Source: Thermosipho sp. (in: thermotogales)
Lineage (GTDB): Bacteria > Thermotogota > Thermotogae > Thermotogales > Fervidobacteriaceae
Direction: 5' to 3'
Length of the DNA: 64,000 nt
Assembly: GCA_017656335.1 (NCBI GenBank)
Contig: JACDOA010000001.1
Coordinates: 1 to 64,000 of the forward strand
Of this stretch, positions 1 through 8,488 are shown piece after piece (within the stretch, counting starts at the first letter, position 1; each line of letters begins with the position of its first letter). The position numbers and the translations under genes were made by a program. Under the pieces are notes generated by a model that saw only the letters and a program-made list of their open reading frames with translations, did not search any database and had not been told where the DNA came from.

Positions 1-173
1 ACCCCAAAAAATTTTTACTATATGTTAAAAAATTGGTAAAATATCAAAAATTTTTTATTGGAATAATAATTGGTGTTTTTGAATTTAGAATTAAAAAAAC
101 TTTTTTAAGTTGTTTAACAAAAATATCTTCCAAAAATAAAAAAGTTTTTGCAAAAGCAAAGCACAAAATTTGA

Positions 174-260
174 TATCTTGGAGCAGCTGAAAATGTCTAC
201 TTAATTGGTAAGGCATTAAAGGTGGAAAATAAACTTACAAAGAAAAGATTAACACTCTAA
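174..260 (+). pseudogene. Decayed C-terminal gene fragment
   Basis: A 28-codon open stretch reads YLGAAENVYLIGKALK followed by a basic tail and a stop. An in-frame stop lies directly before it. The composition is protein-like rather than random AT-rich translation, but I do not recognise a family. It could be the tail of a dead gene. Confidence 0.3.
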
Positions 261-411
261 ATTAGTAATAAAATTTGGTATACTTAAAACAAACTTATTC
301 ATTTAAATTCTATTTATTGAAAAATTTATTCTAGAAAAGATAACGAATGATAGAGTATAAACATGCAATAGAAACTAATATACTTTCAAACAAAAGTTGT
401 ACCAAAATAGT

Positions 412-560
412 ATTCATGCTGTAGTTGTTGTAACTAGCCTAACAATGGTTTTACTTCCTCTAGCCGCGCTGTATTTATTTCAATAATAGAAGTTGATAAA
501 AGAGAAGAATTTGCAAATGAAGGTTTACAAGTGCTAGATAATCAATTAATTGAACAATGA
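412..560 (+). pseudogene. Decayed fragment with a membrane segment
   Basis: One frame reads a good transmembrane segment (TSLTMVLLPLAALYLF) and ends at a stop. The next frame continues directly with IIEVDKREEFANEGLQVLDN, then stops. A single indel would join them into a membrane anchor followed by a charged helix. That layout resembles the N terminus of a membrane sensor such as a chemotaxis receptor or sensor kinase, but this is a guess from layout only. Confidence 0.35.
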
Positions 561-591
561 GTAGATTATTAGTAAGTTTATTAATTGTGGG

Positions 592-705
592 AAGGAAGGA
601 CTTTTTAAAATCACTGACAATCAAAATGTTGAATTTGCGTACAAAAGTTCTACAAATCATATAAAAGCTTTTATAAGCCAACTATCTAGATATAACAAGA
701 TGTGA
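592..705 (+). pseudogene. Decayed fragment, possible sensor domain
   Basis: A 37-codon open stretch reads GLFKITDNQNVEFAYKSS followed by NHIKAFISQLSRYNKM, then a stop. It lies a little downstream of the membrane-segment fragment and could belong to the same dead gene. No start codon or ribosome site is seen and no family is recognised. Confidence 0.25.
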
Positions 706-782
706 ACCAAAATATACTTTATTGAAGAATTCAATAAAATTACTTCAAATTAGTCCAAATGAAAGAATAGCCGTCGACACAA

Positions 783-1085
783 AAAACAGGTAGTTCGTAT
801 AACGAAACACCTTTTATTTTCGAAAATAAGGCCCATAATTCTACCTTTTCTGATAAATTATATATCAAAGAAAAACAACGAGGAAAAAAATTGAAAATAC
901 AGGGCTAATTTCTAAAAGCTGCATAAATAAAGGATTTCCGGCATCGGATTTTTGCATTATAACTTATATTATGTTGCGTTAAGCTTAGGAGAGGTTTTTG
1001 AAAAAGTAAAAAAGGAGAAATTTTAAAAATTTATAAGAAAATTTTTGATTTTTTGCAATAACAAAAATAGAAACTCTAAAATGTC
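783..1085 (+). pseudogene. Repeat unit A: decayed copy of an unidentified coding sequence
   Basis: A 41-codon stretch (783-908) contains SSYNETPFIFENKAHNS; related sequence is found again at 3855-3910 as SS*NKLPFIFKNKPH*S (asterisks are stops). Similarity continues through a GCAtAAATAAAgGATT segment near 932-947, a 26-bp dyad at 953-978, and an AT-rich stretch from GCTTAG at about 984 to about 1085. The last part and the dyad match unit B in reverse complement. Both copies carry stops, so both are dead. I cannot name the family; a mobile-element gene or a paralogous sensor gene are both possible. Confidence 0.5.
953..978. repeat. 26-bp dyad, copy 1 (degenerate)
   Basis: TGCATTATAA, six bases, TTATGTTGCG. 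It has the same 10-6-10 geometry as the perfect dyad at 4181-4206 and the near-perfect one at 13842-13867. It sits inside repeat unit A. Confidence 0.5.
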
Positions 1086-1119
1086 TATATTATTTAGTAA
1101 ATCAATGTTTTAACCTTAT

Positions 1120-1273
1120 GGATCACTAAAATGGGAATTTCATACTAATGAAGATACTGACTTTTCACCATCAATTGGTTCAAATGGCACCATTTACGTA
1201 ATAATACGTAATAAGTTGAGATAACTATTTATATGCAATAGATCTTGATGGATTACTAAAATAGAATGCAGAT
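1120..1273 (+). pseudogene. PQQ-like beta-propeller fragment
   Basis: The frame from 1120 reads GSLKWEFHTNEDTDFSPSIG and then SNGTIYV, a typical blade of bacterial PQQ-like (WD-type) propellers. A frame change near 1220 continues the blade as NYLYAIDLDGLLK, then a TAG sits where the family has Trp. So one blade is present with a frameshift and a nonsense change. No further blades are readable on either side, so most of the gene is gone or never was here. Confidence 0.7.
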
Positions 1274-1339
1274 TAACCTAGAATAGTTGAAAAAATTTTA
1301 TCGATCAGACTAATAGAGGCATGCCCTTTTTCTAGTTAA

Positions 1340-1468
1340 ATTAGAGATTTGTTAGTGTATTACAAAGAAATAATTGAGAATCTCAAGGAATTGAATCAAG
1401 AAACAGAAGACTTAGAAGAAATTATATTATACATTTTGCAAGAACTTTCTGTAAAAAGGAAGAAATAA
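1340..1468 (+). pseudogene. Short charged open stretch
   Basis: 42 codons, bounded by stops, reading YYKEIIENLKELNQETEDLE and a basic end. It is strongly charged with a heptad-like pattern, as in a coiled coil. There is no ATG or ribosome site. It is probably another remnant, and its family is unknown. Confidence 0.25.
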
Positions 1469-1997
1469 TTGAAATTAGGAAAGAAATAGGAATATAATCC
1501 ATAACATTTATATGACCAAATATATGCCGCTGTGTTGAGCAGATTTTGCCAAATCTCGGAATGCGGAGTTATTTCTTTTGTTTGCACACCAGACAAATAT
1601 TTTCTAGTTTTTGGTAAGATGCATTGTCGAAAGATAACGGTTTTCTGGTTAGCAATAATTTACCATAAGTGAACAGATAGTAATTAAGTCGCAATTCTGC
1701 TTCAACTTTCCATATTTAATTGTGCAAATTCGTTCGAAGTTATCTGAATTGAAAGTGTAAATCTCGTCAGTTGGATGTTTTGAGGGTAAAAATATGCTAT
1801 AGTTACTGTTTAAGTGGAATTCTATTAAAGTTCCTTCTTTACTTGTCATTCGAATTGTTTTTGAATGTTCTGAAAAAAGGAAGGTTATTGCTAAAAGATA
1901 TACAAATAAGAGAGAAGCCTCCAAATCAACATCAATGTCAACTAACCAGTGATTTTTTCATCAAGCAATATTCAATATTACCATTTCTGATTTATGT

Positions 1998-2036
1998 TAT
2001 AATAATTAATGATGTTAAATATCAAAAAGGGGGTTA
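1998..2036 (+). promoter_or_regulatory. -10 box and ribosome site before the radical SAM gene
   Basis: TATAAT at 1998-2003 is followed after about 26 bases by AAAAAGGGGG just upstream of the ATG at 2041. No good -35 box is seen at the usual distance. Confidence 0.45.
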
Positions 2037-2040
2037 GATC

Positions 2041-3408
2041 ATGAAAGTTCTTCTGTTGAATCCACCAAATACTGGGTACTATTATAGACTTGGTGCTTTT
2101 TATCCGCCTTTGGGAGTTGCTTATCTGAGTTCGATGTTAAAAAGAGCCGGGCATCAAACAAGAATAGTTGATATGAATGCTGAAAAATTTGATCTTAGGA
2201 AAGAGAACTATGAGGATTATGATTTAGTTGGAATATCTGTGGATACAGTTAGATCAAATATAGCATACAAAATTGCAAATTGTATAAAAAAAAGAAGTAA
2301 AAACACCATTGTAGTTTTTGGAGGTCCACATGCAAGTGCTGAAGTCAAAGAAATACTTAGAAACAAAATAGCTGACTATGTTGTAATTGGTGAAGGAGAA
2401 GAAAGTTTCTTGAACTTGGTTGAAAATATAAATAATAAAGAAATGTATCCAGAAATTCCAGGAGTTGCTTATCTGAAAGACGATGAATTGAAAGTATTCC
2501 CAGGAAAATTTATAAACGATCTCGATACGATCCCCTTCCCGGATAGAGAAGGTCTTCCATTGAAAAATTATAAAACAAAGTTTGATGGTAAACCCGCTAC
2601 AAGTCTCATAACATCGAGAGGATGTCCGTTCAACTGCGAGTTTTGCTCTGCTTCTCAATTTATGGGAATTAAATGGAGGAAAAGGAGTGTTGAAAATGTT
2701 ATCGAAGAAATAAAACTGTTGGTAAAAAAATTCAATTATAAATCATTGATATTCTTCGATGACAACTTTACAATGGATCCAAATAGAGTAATAAAAATAT
2801 CAGAAGAAATATTGAGGAATGATTTGAAGATAAGTTGGTGGGCTTTCTCAAGAGCGGATGAAATAATTGGTCATGAAGATATGATAGATGTAATGGCAAA
2901 ATCTGGTTGCAAGATGCTCTTTGTGGGTTTTGAAAGTGCTGACGATGCTATCTTAAAAGAATACAACAAAAAGCTGACAAGTTCTATCGCAATGAGTGTT
3001 TCCAAAATCCTCAAAAAGTACAAGATAGATCTATTCGCTAGTTTTATATTCGGTGCGCTTGGAGAAACCGTTGAGAGTATAAATAAAACCTTAAAGCTTG
3101 CTAAGAAGCTCGGGGCAAGCATTGTACAATTTTCAATATTAACGCCTTATCCCGGTACAAGGCTTTTTGAAAAATTGAAAGACAAACTACTGACAAAAAA
3201 TTATGAACTTTACGATGCAACGAATTTGGTTTTCAAACATCCAAAGTTTTCTCAAGACGAATTGAAAAAAATATTCACAAAAGCATATTTTAAGGTTTAT
3301 TTAAATCCACGACTTTTATTTAAACGTGGTTTGCCATTTTTCTGGAGGCTTATGACTACCAGACATGTCAATGAAGAACTGTTCAACGAAGCTGAGTGTA
3401 GGATATAA
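2041..3408 (+). CDS. B12-binding domain radical SAM protein
   Basis: 455 aa. The N terminus (about 1-140) is a cobalamin-binding Rossmann-type domain (MKVLLLNPPN, then PPLGVAYLSSMLKRAGH, later FGGPHASA and IGEGEESF). The radical SAM core begins near residue 188 with the cluster motif C195-x3-C199-x2-C202 (RGCPFNCEFC), which holds a 4Fe-4S cluster and S-adenosylmethionine. A C-terminal helical region follows. Family members (class B methylases and BchE/HpnP-like enzymes) methylate or rearrange many substrates, so the substrate here is open. By eye the gene is richer in G and C than its surroundings. It is the only intact gene in a decayed region, so late arrival or selective survival are both possible. 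Confidence 0.9.
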   Translation: MKVLLLNPPNTGYYYRLGAFYPPLGVAYLSSMLKRAGHQTRIVDMNAEKFDLRKENYEDYDLVGISVDTVRSNIAYKIANCIKKRSKNTIVVFGGPHASAEVKEILRNKIADYVVIGEGEESFLNLVENINNKEMYPEIPGVAYLKDDELKVFPGKFINDLDTIPFPDREGLPLKNYKTKFDGKPATSLITSRGCPFNCEFCSASQFMGIKWRKRSVENVIEEIKLLVKKFNYKSLIFFDDNFTMDPNRVIKISEEILRNDLKISWWAFSRADEIIGHEDMIDVMAKSGCKMLFVGFESADDAILKEYNKKLTSSIAMSVSKILKKYKIDLFASFIFGALGETVESINKTLKLAKKLGASIVQFSILTPYPGTRLFEKLKDKLLTKNYELYDATNLVFKHPKFSQDELKKIFTKAYFKVYLNPRLLFKRGLPFFWRLMTTRHVNEELFNEAECRI

Positions 3409-3516
3409 AATTCCATTTGTAATACTAACTTTATTGGCTGCTGAAAATTATCTTAGCCGATTCGATAGTATGATGTTTTGTGTTTCCTTGTCATATTCTT
3501 AAATTATATTTATAAC

Positions 3517-3660
3517 ATGGCAAAATTTGATAAAACACGCCCTTATTCTCCTTTAAATGCTTTTGTTTGCTATTAAAATGCTTTTCCTATGTTTATTGAA
3601 GATTAATTCTTATTTGCTCTTACTGAAATTCCCTGTCGTATACAATCACTAGATAAGTAG
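3517..3660 (+). pseudogene. Decayed 47-codon frame
   Basis: An ATG-started frame reads MAKFDKTRPYSPLNAFVCY, stop, NAFPMFIED, stop, FLFALTEIPCRIQSLDK, stop. The composition looks coding and the two internal stops are single-base changes away from sense codons. The TRPYSPLNAF core faintly recalls the P-x-NALLSF region of Cas1, but the match is too short to use. Family unknown. Confidence 0.3.
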
Positions 3661-3685
3661 AATATTTAAGAAAATAAATTAACAA

Positions 3686-3719
3686 CTCCGCTTGATTGTA
3701 ATTATAATAACAGGCGGGG
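3686..3719 (+). terminator. Possible terminator after the radical SAM gene
   Basis: CTCCGCTTG and CAGGCGGGG can form nine pairs (two or three of them G-U) around a 16-base loop, followed by CTTTG. The U-tract is weak, and the stem is 280 bases past the gene, so this is tentative. Confidence 0.3.
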
Positions 3720-3854
3720 CTTTGTATTCATATGTGAATAAGTATTCTATATATTTTTGCTGTTTCTTTAAAAGTTCAAAATTTTTCCAGATTCTTTTTT
3801 TAAGAAAAGTTAATTTAAAAATGATCGAGCACTTATAAAGAAATTTGTAGATAA

Positions 3855-4206
3855 GAAAGTTCGTGAAACAAATTACCTTTTATATTCAAAAATAAGCCTC
3901 ATTAAAGTTAATCAGATGTACAAAAATATATCATATACGAAGAAATGGCCTTAAAAACGAAAATAAAAAGAGCATCCCTAAACCCGCATCAATAAACGAT
4001 TAAATAGGATAGTTTTTATTATAAGAAAAATTTTTAAATATTTTTGATAAAAAATGTGAGATTTATAAAAAATTTATTTCTGGAATTTCAATTTTCGTTT
4101 TCGCCAAAATTTAAAAATTTTCTTGGATAAATTTTTGAAATTTCATCCTTTTTCTTCTAAAAAATTCCTTCTAAGCATAATGCAATATAAGAATGATTAT
4201 ATTGCA
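3855..4206. pseudogene. Repeat unit B: rearranged decayed copy of unit A
   Basis: 3855-4010 on the plus strand matches unit A (SS*NKLPFIFKNKPH*S against SSYNETPFIFENKAHNS, then GCATCAATAAACGATT against GCATAAATAAAGGATT). The following 4206-4075 read on the minus strand matches unit A from its dyad onward: TGCAATATAA dyad, GCTTAGaaGG, AAAATTTAT, AGAAAATTTTTaAATTTT, then a frame reading LAKTKIEI against FAITKIET in unit A. So the second half of the unit is inverted relative to the first. Both halves have stops. Confidence 0.45.
4181..4206. repeat. 26-bp perfect dyad, copy 2
   Basis: TGCAATATAA, GAATGA, TTATATTGCA: perfect 10-bp arms around six bases. There is no T-run on either side, so it is not a typical terminator. 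Confidence 0.6.
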
Positions 4207-4249
4207 CAGGGAAAATTAGAAAATTTTCTGTTATTTTTCCTTTTAAAAT

Positions 4250-4279
4250 AAAAATCCCAGGATTGACCCTGGGATTTTT
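4250..4279. terminator. Terminator for the glycosyltransferase gene
   Basis: AAAAATCCCAGG and CCTGGGATTTTT form a 12-bp stem with a six-base loop, with A- and T-runs on both sides. It lies 15 bases past the stop of the minus-strand glycosyltransferase and could stop transcription from both directions. Confidence 0.85.
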
Positions 4280-4293
4280 TCTATAATTGAGTT

Positions 4294-5595
4294 TTATGCA
4301 TTTAAAATGTTTTCAATGATTTTTTGTAAACTTTCTAGACTATAAAATTTCTTTCCAATCTCAAAATTTTCGTTAACTGTTTTTTTATATAATTCCTTGT
4401 TGAAAAGGATATTAAATAATTCTTCTGCTGCTTTCATTTCTACATCTTCTTTTACTCTTACTAAAGAATTTTTTATTTCATAACTATTTCCAAGGCTAAT
4501 AAATTTTAAGCCAGATTTTTTGATATCTTTTTCAAATACTTTATATTCGAATAATACAATTGGTTTTTTAACAATAACTGCTTCTAAAAGCTGATTTCCC
4601 CATCCTTCAAGGATCGATGGGTACGTAATTGCATCTGCTACACTGTACAAATTCCAGAAACTCCATACATTCTTTTCAACATTTGGATAAAGATTTACCG
4701 TATGAATCCCATATTGAAATGCCAAATCTAGTAATTTGTATTTATAGTTTTTGCTTTCACACATTCCAGAAAAGGCAAGTACGATATCTCCATTAAATGT
4801 TTTTCCATTATATAACTCTTTTCCGATATATTTTTTTGATAATTTTGACATTTGGTGAACTAATTCGATAGCAAGTTCAATGGCTTTTCTTTCTGTTATT
4901 CTTGTTGCTTGAAGTAAAACTATAGCATTTTCTGAAATGTTATAAGCACTCCTAATTTGCAAGTTTAATTCTTCACTTATAAAAGGTGGTTCATTGAAGT
5001 CCATTACATTTGGTACAATTGTAGAATCTACACCTTTTTTTGAAAAAAGCGCTTCTTTGGCAAGCGAATTTATCACAACATGCTTTATGTTTTCTCCGAT
5101 TGGTGGGCAATATTGATCTAAAAGATTTTTAATTTTTTCATTTGTATAATTCAAAAAATACTCTCTTTCCCACCAAAAATCATGATGATGTCCAATAAAT
5201 AATTTTTCTGGATGAGATTTGGCGAATTTATAAAGTGCTATTGCTGATGGTAAAAATGCTCCTAAAGACCATATGTTGTTTGGAATAATAATATCATATT
5301 TTTTTAATTGTTTTTTGATATCGTTGTAGATTTTTCCAGATTCATCAATAATTATTTTTAATAATTCATCGATAGTATAGTCTTCCAATTTTTCAAAAGC
5401 ATTTTTATTTATCAATTTATATTTTGAATTTTCAAAACCAATTGAAGGGATTACAACATCAACACCTTCTTTGTTATTTCCTGCTACAATGTCTACAGAA
5501 TGTCCCATTTTTGTTAAGACTTTTTTCCATTTCTCCATTTCAAGAGAAACACCATCCATTAATCCAGCTCGATAATGGACTAAAGCAACTTTCAT
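4294..5595 (-). CDS. Glycosyltransferase, GT4 family
   Basis: 433 aa from the chosen start. The N terminus MKVALVHYRAG with DGVSLEME is the acceptor-binding Rossmann domain of GT-B enzymes. The C-terminal half has the donor-binding pattern of GT4 (PSILEGWGNQLLEAV, with the E-x7-E type motif, then KPIVLFEY). It transfers a sugar from a nucleotide-sugar to an unknown acceptor in the cytoplasm. The ORF track starts six codons earlier, but GGAGGG lies just upstream of the ATG at 5595, which I prefer. It stands alone, 260 bases from the mannosidase operon. It may make mannosylated or other compatible-solute or surface glycans. Confidence 0.88.
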   Translation of the reverse strand: MKVALVHYRAGLMDGVSLEMEKWKKVLTKMGHSVDIVAGNNKEGVDVVIPSIGFENSKYKLINKNAFEKLEDYTIDELLKIIIDESGKIYNDIKKQLKKYDIIIPNNIWSLGAFLPSAIALYKFAKSHPEKLFIGHHHDFWWEREYFLNYTNEKIKNLLDQYCPPIGENIKHVVINSLAKEALFSKKGVDSTIVPNVMDFNEPPFISEELNLQIRSAYNISENAIVLLQATRITERKAIELAIELVHQMSKLSKKYIGKELYNGKTFNGDIVLAFSGMCESKNYKYKLLDLAFQYGIHTVNLYPNVEKNVWSFWNLYSVADAITYPSILEGWGNQLLEAVIVKKPIVLFEYKVFEKDIKKSGLKFISLGNSYEIKNSLVRVKEDVEMKAAEELFNILFNKELYKKTVNENFEIGKKFYSLESLQKIIENILNA

Positions 5596-5854
5596 TAAAT
5601 TCCCTCCAATCATTTTTCTGAGTAAAGGTAAAAAAGAATTATTTTTTTACTACTGGCACTTCATTATAATTTAATCTTTTAAAGTACAAGAATTTACTGA
5701 TCATTTGAGTTTGAATATATTAATACATTACATTTGTTAAATATATTTTTTCTGCATTAAAGCAAATAAAACCAAAAATCACTTTTCGCTAAAAATGTTT
5801 AAACTTACAGAGCATACAATAAAATTACAAACCAAGTATATAAACATTGGATTT

Positions 5855-8488
5855 TTAAATACTTTCATTTTCTGCATTACACATTTGAACTAAATAATCA
5901 TATGTTCTTCGTTTCGCTCTAATTTGGTTGTATTTCCAGAATATATTTTTTATTTCATATGGTTTTTTCTTTAGTAATAACAATGATATTTTTAATTCCA
6001 TATATTTTCTTTCTAGTGAATATAAATTATGTTTAAGTTTTATTTCTTCGCATTTTGTCTTGCTTTCTCTTATTTTAAGTTTTATATTATCGATTTGTGT
6101 CTTTATGATTTTCATTGCATCTTTAATTTCTTTTAATTTGTTTCTATCAATATTATTATTATTTTTCTTTTTCGAAAATGGAAATGAAGGAAAATCAAAA
6201 ATTTCAACTTTAATGTTATTGGAATTGCTATTATTTTCAACACTTGGGAACTTAAATGCGATATCTTTAGGAGGAACAATCTTTATCTTCAGAGGTTTTA
6301 GGCCATTATATGAAAAATTGAATGGATTGTAAATTGCAATTTTTTGGTTTGAGAGAATAACCCAGGGGTATTTTATTTCCGCTAATTGAATTTGGTTTAA
6401 GTCAGAAGAACTATTTGATTTAACATTAAATAAAATAGGTGGATTGTCAAATAACATAAACCATTTATACAATTCTTCTAAAGAATTGTTAGAGTTAAAA
6501 TAAAAGCCTAGTTCAAATTCAAAACTTTTATTTTCTAAAGAAGCTTTTGGAGTATATATTAAAGGCCCTGCATCGCCAGAACGTCCAGGGACATTTTCTT
6601 TAGCAATCCACTCAATAGATCTTAACAAAGTAATTTCAATTCCCTGATTTTTAAATATTCTATACTCTCTTAATCCCTTTGTAAAAGTGGAAAAAATGTG
6701 AGTAGTATCTTTGTATCCTACAAATCCTTGGAAAGGAAAAATGGAGTTTTGATTTGTTTCTCTAGCTGCAAGTAATATTTCAGATAGTTCTTTTGGAACT
6801 TTATCAGAAAAGTAATCATTATCGATATTCTTTCTTTCAACAATTTCAAAGGGCATTCGTGCAAAATGATTATTAAACTTGTCTCCAAACGATAAAAATG
6901 TTAATACGTAATTTTTCCCTTTTTGAATTGTTTTAATCTTCCATTTAATTATTGGTGTTTGATCAAAAATAATAGTTTCCTTTGTTTCAATAGAAACCTG
7001 ATCATTATAAATCTTTCTCTTAAAACTAATTACCAAATTATGTTCATTTTTATATTTAATTTTAATATTTCTAATATTAATTGAATAATTTGAATTTTTC
7101 CTAAAAGTTGAATAAGTATCACCAAGTTCATCGTATAAGAAATATTTTCCAATAGTAACTTCTTTCTTCGAATTAATATCTTTATAACGAATTCGAAAGG
7201 TTCCATTTTTTTGATCCATTTTTGCTTTATAATAATTATTTTCCCAATAGATGTTTTCATCTTTTATTTTTTCAGTTTTCGTAATTTTGTATGCTTTAAC
7301 TTTATTAATTGAAATTCCATCGGAATTTAATAAATAACAATACTTGTCATTACTATACCAAACATCATATTTGTAATTTGATAAATTCAGAGCATAATCA
7401 CCACTTGGAAGGGCTAATCTTTTTGCTAAATTATTTAAAGAATTTATGATTAATGATTTGGATTTTCTAGAAATATTATAGAATTGCTTTTCCATGCTTT
7501 CATGAATATAGTCTATACCTACTCCACAAATGTTATCATGTATTAAATTTTTTATGTATTTTTTCCATAAGTTTTTTGTTTTAACATTACTTTCGGAAAT
7601 AATGTTTAAAAATTCTAAAAGATTTAAGAATTTTTCAGTGAAATAAGCTTGTAACTTAAGCTGTACTCTGGTTGATAAAGTACCTGGAAATGTACAAGCA
7701 TATTTTCCACTAATTTGTTCCCCGTAAATATTTTGGTTTTTGAAAAAGAAGTTATCATTGAATAATTTTTTTGGTTCACTCAAAAAAGCATTACAAGATT
7801 TGATAAATCTTTTGGGATTTTCTGGCTTAATATCGAGATCATAACCATCTAAAAGAGGAATATTTTTTGAATATGAAAAGCTTTTTAATTTTTTTATTTC
7901 ATTCATACATCTTTTATCAGCTATATCTCTGGTTGAGAAAATGTTATAAAAGTTTCTGTAACCACTAATAAGCCATATTGTTTTTAATGTTGTACCATCG
8001 CTTCCTACCCAAGTTTTTTCTAAATTTGTTTCTGAATTTACTCCACGCCAAATCACTGATTTATTAATTCCGAATATTTTTAAAATTTGAGGAATTTGCC
8101 CAATGAACCCAAAGTTATCAACCATCCAAGCAACAGCATCCTGAGTAGAAACATTCAAGTTTTCTAAACCAAGTAATATATTATTTAATATAGAAGATTC
8201 TCCAGAGATTCTAAAATCGATTTGAGCATAAAGAGGACCTACAAGAATTTTTTTGGAATCAATTAGATTAGTAATTTTGTTTTTTAATTTTTTGTTTTTG
8301 CATGTTTTTAAAAAATCTTCTAAAATTAGTGTTTGACCATCCAAAACGAATTTAAAATTAGGTTCATTTTCTTTTTCAAACAAATCTAAGAGATTTTCAA
8401 AAAATTTGCACAGCCAATCATTAGTAACATCATATGAAGCAAACCATTCTCTATCCCAATGTGTATGACAAATTATATGACCTTTCAA
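5855..8488 (-). CDS. GH38 alpha-mannosidase
   Basis: 877 aa. The N terminus carries the GH38 signature HTHWDREWF (residues 8-16; His and Asp12 are zinc ligands). AWMVDNFGF holds the expected nucleophile (Asp124), and HDNICGVGIDYIHESM is the late zinc-histidine motif. The rest is the beta-sandwich part. There is no signal peptide, so it should act in the cytoplasm on imported mannosides. It starts with TTG after GAGGAGAGG and overlaps the stop of the transporter ATPase by four bases (TTGA), which ties it to the ABC operon. Alpha-mannosidase or a 2-O-mannosylglycerate hydrolase (MngB-like) role are both possible. The C terminus is Lys- and Asn-rich with a coiled-coil pattern. Confidence 0.88.
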   Translation of the reverse strand: MKGHIICHTHWDREWFASYDVTNDWLCKFFENLLDLFEKENEPNFKFVLDGQTLILEDFLKTCKNKKLKNKITNLIDSKKILVGPLYAQIDFRISGESSILNNILLGLENLNVSTQDAVAWMVDNFGFIGQIPQILKIFGINKSVIWRGVNSETNLEKTWVGSDGTTLKTIWLISGYRNFYNIFSTRDIADKRCMNEIKKLKSFSYSKNIPLLDGYDLDIKPENPKRFIKSCNAFLSEPKKLFNDNFFFKNQNIYGEQISGKYACTFPGTLSTRVQLKLQAYFTEKFLNLLEFLNIISESNVKTKNLWKKYIKNLIHDNICGVGIDYIHESMEKQFYNISRKSKSLIINSLNNLAKRLALPSGDYALNLSNYKYDVWYSNDKYCYLLNSDGISINKVKAYKITKTEKIKDENIYWENNYYKAKMDQKNGTFRIRYKDINSKKEVTIGKYFLYDELGDTYSTFRKNSNYSINIRNIKIKYKNEHNLVISFKRKIYNDQVSIETKETIIFDQTPIIKWKIKTIQKGKNYVLTFLSFGDKFNNHFARMPFEIVERKNIDNDYFSDKVPKELSEILLAARETNQNSIFPFQGFVGYKDTTHIFSTFTKGLREYRIFKNQGIEITLLRSIEWIAKENVPGRSGDAGPLIYTPKASLENKSFEFELGFYFNSNNSLEELYKWFMLFDNPPILFNVKSNSSSDLNQIQLAEIKYPWVILSNQKIAIYNPFNFSYNGLKPLKIKIVPPKDIAFKFPSVENNSNSNNIKVEIFDFPSFPFSKKKNNNNIDRNKLKEIKDAMKIIKTQIDNIKLKIRESKTKCEEIKLKHNLYSLERKYMELKISLLLLKKKPYEIKNIFWKYNQIRAKRRTYDYLVQMCNAENESI

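Larger units (their letters stand above)
1..2040. other. Gene graveyard, no intact gene
   Basis: About 2 kb without a convincing intact gene. All ORFs in the track here are short and none reads like a known protein. Several short stretches do read like protein but are cut by stops and frame changes; they are listed separately as pseudogene fragments. The region is very AT-rich. Between about 1470 and 1990 I see nothing that I can assign on either strand. Confidence 0.7.
3409..4249. other. 840-bp gap with gene remnants
   Basis: No intact gene. It contains a possible terminator at 3686-3719, a short decayed frame at 3517-3660, repeat unit B at about 3855-4206, and very AT-rich filler. Confidence 0.6.

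Noticed and set aside
475-681. 68-aa minus-strand ORF
   Set aside because: It is antisense to the plus-strand gene fragments and has a random Leu/Ile-rich composition.
1649-2037. Overlapping ORFs of 91 aa (minus) and 88 aa (plus)
   Set aside because: They overlap on opposite strands, lack good ribosome sites and match nothing that I recognise; in decayed AT-rich DNA they are most likely chance.
2041-3408. Radical SAM gene as partner (AmrS) of the MEMO gene
   Set aside because: It has an N-terminal cobalamin-binding domain, which AmrS-type proteins lack, and lies 33 kb from the MEMO gene.
3517-3660. Cas1 remnant
   Set aside because: Only a short TRPYSPLNAF-like core recalls Cas1. No CRISPR repeat or other cas gene is seen.
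5928-6332. 134-aa plus-strand ORF inside the mannosidase gene
   Set aside because: Antisense shadow of the GH38 gene, Phe/Ile/Ser-rich with no ribosome site.
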